Shown here: positions 57,771-64,000 of the stretch, piece after piece
Layout: each line of letters opens with the position of its first letter
Position numbering within the stretch: the first letter of the stretch is position 1
DNA from: UBA2357 sp002344625
GTDB lineage: Bacteria; Pseudomonadota; Gammaproteobacteria; Burkholderiales; Rhodocyclaceae
DNA length: 64,000 bases
Reading direction: 5' to 3'
Assembly: GCA_937995335.1 (NCBI GenBank)
Contig: CALKIH010000053.1
Location: 186,001 to 250,000 of the forward strand
Translations under genes and position numbers: made by a program
The notes under the pieces: model-generated
Databases searched by the model: none
What the model was told of the DNA's origin: nothing
The model's input: only the letters and a program-made list of their open reading frames with translations

Positions 57771-58304
57771 ATGCCCGAACCCCGCCCCCTGCTGGCATTT
57801 CCACGCCTGCCGGCGCTGCTACCCGACACGCTGCGCCGACGCGCGCTGCAAGGCCTGGCCGCAATCCGGATACCCGCTTTCACCGTGCCGGTAGCGCTTG
57901 CCCGCATCGTCGCGCATCTGCCGCAGCAGCCCCCCACGCTGGCGCTGACCAGCGCCTTGAACGCAGCGCTGGGACGGATCTTGCCGCGCGATACGCTGGC
58001 GCCGCTGGCCGGCCGGCATTTGCGCCTGCGCGTCACCGACGCGGGCCTGTCGCTGGATTTCAGCCTGGGCGCGCGCGGATTCGAACGCGTGTCGGCGCGG
58101 GGCAAACCCGACCTGGTGCTTGCCGCCTGCGCACGCGACTATCTGGCGCTGGCGCTGCGCGAGGAGGATGCCGACACGTTGTTCTTCAGCCGGCGCCTGA
58201 TCATGGAAGGCGATACCGAGCTTGGCCTACTGGTCAAGAACACCCTGGACGCGGTCGATTGGGATGTGTTGCCCGGCTGGGCGAAAGACATACGCCCGGC
58301 GTGA
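57771..58304 (+). CDS. ubiT: Anaerobic ubiquinone accessory factor UbiT (SCP2 domain)
   Basis: A 177-residue protein with an SCP2-type lipid-binding domain, roughly residues 40-150 (LRLRVTDAGLSLDFSLG through FSRRLIMEGDTELGLLVKNTLD). UbiT binds isoprenoid lipids and delivers ubiquinone intermediates in the anaerobic pathway; it plays the part UbiJ has in air. The ATG at 57771 lies 14 bases after ubiV, completing the operon ubiUVT. Confidence 0.92.
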   Translation: MPEPRPLLAFPRLPALLPDTLRRRALQGLAAIRIPAFTVPVALARIVAHLPQQPPTLALTSALNAALGRILPRDTLAPLAGRHLRLRVTDAGLSLDFSLGARGFERVSARGKPDLVLAACARDYLALALREEDADTLFFSRRLIMEGDTELGLLVKNTLDAVDWDVLPGWAKDIRPA

Positions 58305-58307
58305 GCG

Positions 58308-59861
58308 TCAGGACGACTTGAAACGCGCCGGCAGATCCCCGAGCAGCCTGCCGGCGTTGCGCAATTGCGCCCATACCAGACCCCAGTTTTCGTCGCGCCG
58401 GCGTGCATCCAGACAGCGTACCAGGCGCGAACGCAGCATCTCGTCGTGCTGTTCGAGCATTGCGGCCCACAAGCCGTCATCGACGTTATAGACGCGCCCG
58501 GGCGCAAGACACACCGGGATCACCCGTTCGACCGGCACCCCCAGATCGGCAGCCACGGCTTCGGTCGCCGCCCGGATGTTGCGCGCCTTGGGCACATCGC
58601 CGGCATCCAGGTCGTAGGGGGGTTGCCATTCCTGGACCGGGCGCAGCAGGTCGATGTGGCTCGCGACCACCAGCAGCGCCGGCGGACGGCGGGCGGATGC
58701 CCCTTGCAGGGTGCGCAAACGGTCGAGCCGCTCGCGGTCGGCCTGGCGGTCGGGCCGGTTGACCGCGCATGTCCACAGGATCAGGTCGGCCTCGCGTGCC
58801 GCCGCGTCGAGCGCAGGGGCATCGAACAGTTCGCTGTCGATACCCGGCGAGTCGAACACCAGGGCGCGTGTGAGGCCATCACGCTCGAGCACATGCGGCA
58901 GCACCGCCCGGGTCGTGTCGCCCAGTACATCGGTCGGGCTGATGAGCCTGCCGAACAAGGCGTTGATCAGGCTCGACTTACCGGCATTGCGCCGACCCGC
59001 GACCACGATCCGCAGTGGTTCCGCCTGGATGCCGGCGGCGTTCCGGGCAGCGTCTTCGGCATCGTCGAGATCGGCTCGCGTCGCGGCGGTGGGGCGCGCC
59101 ACCGGATCAGCGTCGTCGAGCGGAAGGCGGCCGCTGTAAAGATCGATCGCATAAAACCCGACCTTGCGCACATACACCCGCAACAGCCACTGGTGCAGGC
59201 CGGCACGCGCCTTGCCGGCGGTGCGCTTGAGCAACTGGTGCCGTATCTCTCCCAGCAGGCCGTCGATCGGGTTGAGCACCAGCCGGCCGGCGCGATACAC
59301 GTCGGTGATCTGCTCGGCCGTCGAACTCCAGTTCCGGGCGCGGACCACGTCGCCGATGGTCAGCCGATGGCTGAACGGCACATGTCCGCCGATGTCCTTG
59401 CGCAGGTCGCGACTGGCGCGTTCGATGATCAGCAAGGTGTGCGGCAGAGTGAGTTCGAGCAGGGGCCGCTCGGTGCCGGGGTGGTAGTGGCGGGCGACGA
59501 TCTCGAGCGTACGGCGGCCGAGGCCGAGCAGCGCCGAACCATCGCCGAGCGGCCAGTCCGCCGGTTCGAGCGAGTCGGCGAAGGCACCGACCGCGAGCCA
59601 TGCGGCGTCGGCGGTCGGCGGCCAGCTCGGGTCGGGATCGGTCGCGACATCCTGCAGCAGCCGCTGGTTGCGCCTGACCAACACCGCCTGCAGGGCGTAG
59701 CCCGCCGCCACCAGCGAGGCCAGCGCCACCAGCCAGATCCAGCGCACCTCCGACTGCCACAACCACCACACGCCTAGCGCGAGAATCACCGCGAGCGGGC
59801 TGAGGATCAGCGCCAGCGCGATCCCGTGCAGAAGATTCACCCGCTGCAGCAGCGACTTCAT
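58308..59861 (-). CDS. Membrane-anchored GTPase (second of a coupled pair)
   Basis: A 517-residue protein. Two N-terminal membrane helices (residues 12-33, IALALILSPLAVILALGVWW, and 40-60) lead into a long cytoplasmic region and a P-loop GTPase domain. G1 is AGRRNAGKSSLINALFG near residue 295, the DxxG motif is in FDSPGID, and a VASHIDL segment stands where the base-recognition loop usually lies. No GTPase family name can be given with confidence. The start overlaps the stop of the upstream GTPase gene by 4 bases. It converges with ubiT, 3 bases apart. Confidence 0.85.
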   Translation of the reverse strand: MKSLLQRVNLLHGIALALILSPLAVILALGVWWLWQSEVRWIWLVALASLVAAGYALQAVLVRRNQRLLQDVATDPDPSWPPTADAAWLAVGAFADSLEPADWPLGDGSALLGLGRRTLEIVARHYHPGTERPLLELTLPHTLLIIERASRDLRKDIGGHVPFSHRLTIGDVVRARNWSSTAEQITDVYRAGRLVLNPIDGLLGEIRHQLLKRTAGKARAGLHQWLLRVYVRKVGFYAIDLYSGRLPLDDADPVARPTAATRADLDDAEDAARNAAGIQAEPLRIVVAGRRNAGKSSLINALFGRLISPTDVLGDTTRAVLPHVLERDGLTRALVFDSPGIDSELFDAPALDAAAREADLILWTCAVNRPDRQADRERLDRLRTLQGASARRPPALLVVASHIDLLRPVQEWQPPYDLDAGDVPKARNIRAATEAVAADLGVPVERVIPVCLAPGRVYNVDDGLWAAMLEQHDEMLRSRLVRCLDARRRDENWGLVWAQLRNAGRLLGDLPARFKSS

Positions 59862-61084
59862 TCGTCCTTGCCCCGGGCACGCCGCGCGATCAGGTCGCGA
59901 CCCGCGGCCAGCGCCTCGGCATAGACGGCACGCAGCGCCTCGGCGTCGATGGCCAGCCCGGCCCGGCGGCGGGCGAAGAAGTACGCCGCGGCCTTGCCCA
60001 GCGCATACGTGGTCGCTCCGCTGGCGCTCGCACCCCATACCAGGCCGATCGTCTGGCCCCAGCCGGGGATGAGCTTGGCGACGGTCTTGCCGATCATCCG
60101 GCTGACGAAACCGGTCGCGACGCCGACCCCCAGCAGACCGACGAATTCGGTGACCATGCGCCGATCCCAGGACTGCCCATACAGCACCGCGAGGGCGTGC
60201 AAAAGCTTGGCCTGCACCGCCGACACCGCGACCAGATCGATCATCGGCACCGCGCCCAGGCCCGCCGCGGCGAGCGTGTAGCCGACGATGTGCTGATGGG
60301 CGGCCCGTGCGAACACGTCGCGCACCGCCTCGTCGCCGATCAACTGGCGGCGCAGGTCGAGCGACGAAGCCGCCTCCATGCGCGCCCACAGTGCGTCGAG
60401 ACCATAATGCACGGGCGCGAAACCGTCGTCCGGCAGGGTCAGGTCGATCGGTACCCAGCACACCGGCGCATCACCGGCAAGGCGGCCCAGGCGGTCGCGC
60501 TGGTCGAGCAGGGCGCGCGCCAAGTCGGTGGGAATACCCGCGCCCACCAGCCCATCATCGAACGGATAGGGGTCGGGATGCTGCATCGCGGGCGCATAGA
60601 GCTCGTGCAGCCCGGTCTGGGCAATCAGCACCGGCCAGTCGGGATGACGCTTGCGAATCGCCCGCAAGACTTCGTACACGGCCTCCTGCCCCGGGTCCGC
60701 GACCTTCATCACCCCCAGCACCAGATGCGCCTGGGACTCGCAGAATCCGATGTCCTCGGACGGATCGTAGGCACGTTCGCCGAGGCCGCGGGTATCGAGA
60801 AAGCGCACCACCGGCGCTTCGGCGGGATGATCGTAAAAGCGCGCCGAACGGGTGCAGGGTTGAAAGCCGTTGCCGATTTCCGCACTGTCGCTGCCGGTGA
60901 GCGCGCGGATGATCGAGGTCTTGCCGGCCTGGGTCTTGCCGACCAGCCAGATCACCGGTACCGGCATGCGCGCGCGCGCCTCGGCGAGCGAAGCGGCGAG
61001 GGCGGCTTCGTCGACGCCAGGTTCGAGCAGGGTCGTCTGCAGGCGCTTCCAGTAGTCCTGCCAGTTGATGTCGCTGAGTTTCAC
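59858..61084 (-). CDS. GTPase with C-terminal DUF697 membrane region (first of pair)
   Basis: A 408-residue protein. The P-loop GTPase domain has G1 VGKTQAGKTSIIRALTG near residues 47-63 and DxxG in LDTRGLGE. After it, a glycine-rich hydrophobic region (residues 275-385, including AAAGLGAVPMIDLVAVSAVQ) matches the DUF697 type seen in membrane-associated GTPases related to YcjF/YcjX. The start is unsure: GTG at 61084 (VKLSDINWQDYW) or TTG at 61105/61120; none has a clear ribosome site. It is translationally coupled to the next GTPase (ATGA). Function unknown; a shared role in envelope stress or membrane trafficking is speculative. Confidence 0.85.
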   Translation of the reverse strand: MKLSDINWQDYWKRLQTTLLEPGVDEAALAASLAEARARMPVPVIWLVGKTQAGKTSIIRALTGSDSAEIGNGFQPCTRSARFYDHPAEAPVVRFLDTRGLGERAYDPSEDIGFCESQAHLVLGVMKVADPGQEAVYEVLRAIRKRHPDWPVLIAQTGLHELYAPAMQHPDPYPFDDGLVGAGIPTDLARALLDQRDRLGRLAGDAPVCWVPIDLTLPDDGFAPVHYGLDALWARMEAASSLDLRRQLIGDEAVRDVFARAAHQHIVGYTLAAAGLGAVPMIDLVAVSAVQAKLLHALAVLYGQSWDRRMVTEFVGLLGVGVATGFVSRMIGKTVAKLIPGWGQTIGLVWGASASGATTYALGKAAAYFFARRRAGLAIDAEALRAVYAEALAAGRDLIARRARGKDE

Positions 61085-61161
61085 GCCGCTAATCGTGCGC
61101 GACAAACGGCGACCGCGCAATGGCCGAGGACACCGCCGGGCTCCGTCATGCGCGGCCCAAC

Positions 61162-61188
61162 AAAAAGCCCGCTTGCGCGGGCCTTTCG
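61162..61188 (-). terminator. Rho-independent terminator of efp
   Basis: On the minus strand, AAAGGCCCGC-GCAA-GCGGGCTTT forms a stable hairpin followed by a T-run. It lies about 35 bases past the efp stop and ends the earP-efp transcript. Confidence 0.8.
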
Positions 61189-61219
61189 GAAACCTGCCGG
61201 ACGAAGCACCTCGCCGCGC

Positions 61220-61777
61220 TCACTTGACCCGGTTGCGGTATTCATCGGTACGGGTGTCGATTTCGATCTTGTCGCCGATCTCGACGAATGCGGGCACCAT
61301 CAATTCGAAACCGGTAGCGAGCTTGGCCGGCTTCAGCACCTTGCCGGACGTGTCGCCCTTGACCGCGGGCTCGGTATAGATGACTTCGCGCACGACCGAG
61401 TTCGGCAGTTCGACCGAAATCGCCTTGCCGTTGTAGAACACGACTTCGCAGGTCAGACCGTCCTCGAGGTACTTGAGCGCATCGGTCATGTTCTCGGCTT
61501 CGACTTCGTACTGGTTGTACTCTTCGTCCATGAAGACGTACATCGGATCGGCGAAGTAGGAATAGGTCACTTCCTTGCGTTCGAGCACGACGACTTCGAA
61601 CTTATCGTCGGCCTTGTAAACCTGCTCCGACGCAGCGCCGGTGAGGAGGTTCTTGAGCTTCATCTTCACGACCGCCGAATTGCGGCCGGATTTGTTGTAT
61701 TCGGCTTTTTGCACCACCAGCGGGTCGGCACCCACCATGATGACGTTGCCTGAGCGGAGTTCCTGAGCGGTTTTCAT
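61220..61777 (-). CDS. efp: Translation elongation factor P (arginine-modified type)
   Basis: A 185-residue EF-P with its three beta domains. The modified residue at the loop tip is Arg32 in NKSGRNSAVV, the form rhamnosylated by EarP, instead of the lysine used by EpmA. EF-P rescues ribosomes stalled on polyproline. AGGAATCACA precedes the ATG. The modifying enzyme gene earP lies just upstream, 61 bases away. A natural client in this window is the cytochrome b561 protein with eight prolines in a row. Confidence 0.97.
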   Translation of the reverse strand: MKTAQELRSGNVIMVGADPLVVQKAEYNKSGRNSAVVKMKLKNLLTGAASEQVYKADDKFEVVVLERKEVTYSYFADPMYVFMDEEYNQYEVEAENMTDALKYLEDGLTCEVVFYNGKAISVELPNSVVREVIYTEPAVKGDTSGKVLKPAKLATGFELMVPAFVEIGDKIEIDTRTDEYRNRVK

Positions 61778-61838
61778 TGTGATTCCTGAGTACTGTTTTG
61801 TGCGGACGCGCGGCCGCCTGAATTTAAAAAACCCTGAA

Positions 61839-62999
61839 TTATAAACGCTTTTCGCAGAATTGCACTAGCTGCGAGGCCAGATCCGTTTGCCGCGCGAGCG
61901 CATCGGACCAGCGCTGCGCATGCCGCTGCAAGGCCGACAGTGCGGCCGCCAGGCGCGGCCACGCCTCGGCAAGCGACCGTTCGAGATTCCATTGCCGCCA
62001 GAAGGCGCACAGCGCCCTCGCATCGGCCTCGTCCAAGCCTTCGCAATAGCGCGCGAGAAAGGCATCGAGCTTGACCAGGTGCACACCCGCGTCCTGGCGA
62101 TAGATGTGCCAGACGCAGGGCCGCGCCGCCCATTGGGCGCGCACGAAAGAATCCTCGCCACGCACGAAGTTGAGATCGCACATCCACAACAGCCGGTCGT
62201 AGCCGGCCTGGTCGGAAAACGGCAGCACCTGTATCCGCAGCCGGCCACGGCGGTGGTGTTCGCCGACCTGCAGATCGGGCTGGCCCAGAAACGCCGCGAC
62301 GCGACCCAGTGCCCGCCCCTGCGGCACCAGCAGCAACACCTCACGGTCACCGTTTGTCCACAGCGCCAGGAGCTCGGGAAGCGCCTCGTTCTCGTAGCAG
62401 AACAGCGACACCAGCAAGGTTTCGTCCGCGCCGGCCTCGACCCCGAGCGCGGCCAGAAACTCACGGCGCGCCTGTTCGCGATTACGAAAGTGGTCGCGCT
62501 GCGCGAACAGGCCGGGTTCGCGCAGCAGCCCGCCGGTGTTGTGCTCGAAGCCCGGAAAGAAGAAGTGGCGCTGCAGGCCGGACCCGGGGTGGGCCGAACC
62601 CAGGCCATGAAAATCACCGACCCAGGCTTCGGCGGACAAATAGTCGAGATCGACCCAGACCGGACGACACGGCCGCGCCGCCATGGCCTCGAGATAGGCC
62701 GCCGGCAGTTCGCAGGCGAAGGCCTCGATCACGACTTCGGCAGCGTCTGCCGGCGCGAACGGCTCACACCATTCGCGCACCTCGATGTGACCCAGCGCGA
62801 GCGGCAGGGTTTGCCCCCTCAGGCCGGGTTGAAGCATGAAAAAAGCCTCGGGGCGGTCGATCCACAGCCGCACCGACACCGGATGGTGTTCGCTCAGATC
62901 CCTTGCCAGGCGCCAGCAGACGCCGATATCCCCGAAGTTATCAACAAGCCTGCAGAAGATATCCCAGTGCCTTCGCGGTCCGGCCGAGCGTTCATGCAT
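61839..62999 (-). CDS. earP: EF-P arginine rhamnosyltransferase EarP
   Basis: A 386-residue GT-B glycosyltransferase that moves rhamnose from TDP-rhamnose to Arg32 of EF-P. The N-terminal catalytic region WDIFCRLVDNFGDIGVCWRLA carries the conserved aspartate. The nucleotide-sugar site FVRGEDSFVRAQWA lies near residue 275. It precedes efp, the usual order. The ATG at 62999 matches the family start; no strong ribosome site is seen. Four DnaA-box-like sequences lie in and just upstream of the 5' end. Confidence 0.95.
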   Translation of the reverse strand: MHERSAGPRRHWDIFCRLVDNFGDIGVCWRLARDLSEHHPVSVRLWIDRPEAFFMLQPGLRGQTLPLALGHIEVREWCEPFAPADAAEVVIEAFACELPAAYLEAMAARPCRPVWVDLDYLSAEAWVGDFHGLGSAHPGSGLQRHFFFPGFEHNTGGLLREPGLFAQRDHFRNREQARREFLAALGVEAGADETLLVSLFCYENEALPELLALWTNGDREVLLLVPQGRALGRVAAFLGQPDLQVGEHHRRGRLRIQVLPFSDQAGYDRLLWMCDLNFVRGEDSFVRAQWAARPCVWHIYRQDAGVHLVKLDAFLARYCEGLDEADARALCAFWRQWNLERSLAEAWPRLAAALSALQRHAQRWSDALARQTDLASQLVQFCEKRL

Positions 63000-63169
63000 A
63001 TCGGGTTGATGGAATCTGTATCGAGCGTGAATTCTTTGTGGACAAAGCGATCGACGGCCGGGGCGACGAAAACCGACCACATTCGACACACAACTGTCAC
63101 AAGGTTTATCTACCGGGTTTCGTCCGCTCGAAAAGCTTGAGCCAGACTGGTTTCGCAGACTTATCCACA
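62938..63169. promoter_or_regulatory. Cluster of DnaA-box-like sequences upstream of earP
   Basis: A perfect TTATCCACA at 63161-63169 is joined by one-mismatch copies at 62938-62946 (TTATCAACA) and on the minus strand at 63037-63045 (TTGTCCACA), plus a weaker TTATCTACC at 63106-63114. An AT-rich patch with 7-base inverted arms (TGATCTT/AAGATCA) follows at 63185-63218. No dnaA gene is near, so this is more likely a DnaA-controlled promoter or titration site than an origin. Confidence 0.4.
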
Positions 63170-63288
63170 GAAACCCGGGCACTATGATCTTTATGGTTGT
63201 TTAAATATATGAAGATCAGTACACCAACATGAAGCGGGCGCCCACGCCCAAATCGGCTTCCCCGCTTCCGGACCAGACCCGCTTGTCC

Positions 63289-64000
63289 TCACTGCCCAGG
63301 GGGCAGATCGGCAAGGCGGGCGAGGTCCGCCGGCTCGAGCCAGCGCCATGCCCCTTCGGGCAAGTCGTCCGGTAATTCGAGCCCGCCCACCCGGTGGCGA
63401 TGAAGCCGGTCGACATTGCCGCCGGCCGCCACCAGCATGCGCTTGACCTGGTGGTACTTGCCTTCGGTGACGGTCAGGCTGAGCAGCCGCTCGCCATCGC
63501 GGCTGCAAGCGAACGCGGCGATCGGCTCGGGTTCGTCATCGAGCTGGACCCCGCCGAGTAGGTTCGCAAGCACTTGCGCGGAAACGACGTCGCTGGTGTG
63601 AACGAGGTATTCCTTGGGAATGCGCTTCTTTCCCGAGCTCCACATGTGGATGAACTGTCCGTCGTCCGACATCAGTAACAGCCCGGTGGTGTCCTGGTCC
63701 AGTCGCCCGACCGGCTGGATGTCGCGATGGGCGAACTGGCGCGGCAACAAGGTATAGATCGAAGGATGGAAGGTCGGCTTGCGCGAACATTCGAAACCGG
63801 CCGGCTTGTGAAACATCAGGTAGGCCTGCTCGCGATAGCGCCAGGTTTCGCCATCGACCTCGAAGCTCAAGTCGGCGGTGGCGATTTCGGCGAAGGGGTC
63901 GTCGATGATCTCGCCGCCGACCGAGAACAGGCCGGCGCGGATCAGCGTGCGGCAGTCCTTGCGGCTGCCGAAGCCCTGGGATTGGAGAATGCGTTCGGTT
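63289..64000 (-). CDS. rsuA: RsuA-type pseudouridine synthase, N-terminus cut by window edge
   Basis: The visible 237 residues run from the right edge to a stop at 63289. An S4 RNA-binding domain comes first (ERILQSQGFGSRKDCRTLIR). The catalytic domain has the aspartate in PVGRLDQDTTGLLLMSDDG and the later GKYHQVKRMLVAAGG. This is the RsuA/RluB/RluE group, most like RsuA, which makes pseudouridine 516 in 16S rRNA. Only the first few residues are missing. It precedes earP on the same strand after 289 bases. Confidence 0.9.
   Translation of the reverse strand, partial: TERILQSQGFGSRKDCRTLIRAGLFSVGGEIIDDPFAEIATADLSFEVDGETWRYREQAYLMFHKPAGFECSRKPTFHPSIYTLLPRQFAHRDIQPVGRLDQDTTGLLLMSDDGQFIHMWSSGKKRIPKEYLVHTSDVVSAQVLANLLGGVQLDDEPEPIAAFACSRDGERLLSLTVTEGKYHQVKRMLVAAGGNVDRLHRHRVGGLELPDDLPEGAWRWLEPADLARLADLPPGQ

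Noticed and set aside
62938..63218. Chromosomal replication origin
   Set aside because: The DnaA boxes are suggestive, but no dnaA, dnaN, parA or gidA gene is near, and the neighbours are rsuA and earP-efp.

Overview
The window is a gene-dense, GC-rich stretch (roughly two thirds G+C by eye) of a bacterial chromosome. It most resembles a betaproteobacterium of the Rhodocyclales/Zoogloeaceae type (Azoarcus/Thauera-like). The inference rests on gene content: EarP with an Arg32-type EF-P, ubiUVT for oxygen-independent ubiquinone synthesis, a two-gene bacterioferritin pair, a monomeric isocitrate dehydrogenase, a double-length UvrA, def-fmt-htpX, dprA-smg-topB, and a PEP-CTERM-like exported protein. 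I see no rRNA, tRNA, insertion sequence, prophage or CRISPR array. Nearly all of it reads as core or lineage-specific chromosome.

Layout. 1-4.2 kb: a GntP-type permease (cut by the window edge) coupled to a patatin-like lipase, a DUF1269 protein, and mobA. 4.2-8.7 kb (minus strand): def-fmt-htpX followed by an orphan Cache/HAMP histidine kinase. 8.8-14.3 kb (plus): LysM protein, dprA, smg, topB. 14.3-17.1 kb (minus): an oxidative-stress group of oxyR, dps and a rubredoxin-reductase-like flavoprotein. 17.4-22 kb: an HtrA-type periplasmic protease, a chemoreceptor with a CXXCH haem motif in its sensor domain, cytochrome c' and a cytochrome b561. 22-27.7 kb: a four-cassette UvrA. 27.8-34.5 kb: transporters, an exported intradiol dioxygenase, a LysR regulator and two pirins. 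34.5-36.5 kb: a cold-shock/excalibur membrane protein and a methyltransferase of clearly lower GC, probably acquired. 36.7-41.6 kb: dmeR-dmeF metal efflux with a visible operator, an MFS exporter, a PEP-CTERM-like beta-helix protein and a DUF2721 protein overlapping its 3' end. 41.6-47.9 kb: hutUHIG, divergent from hutC. 48-53.5 kb: two complementary bacterioferritin subunits, a thioredoxin-fold protein, monomeric isocitrate dehydrogenase and an outer-membrane beta-barrel. 53.6-58.3 kb: a second chemoreceptor behind a FliA-like promoter, an entericidin-like lipoprotein, and ubiUVT behind an FNR/ANR-type box. 58.3-64 kb (minus): two coupled GTPases, earP-efp, and an rsuA-type pseudouridine synthase cut by the window edge.

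Together the genes suggest a motile, facultatively anaerobic (probably nitrate-respiring) organism. It makes ubiquinone without oxygen, senses redox or gas ligands through a haem chemoreceptor, handles peroxide and iron through OxyR, Dps and Bfr, and uses histidine as carbon and nitrogen source.
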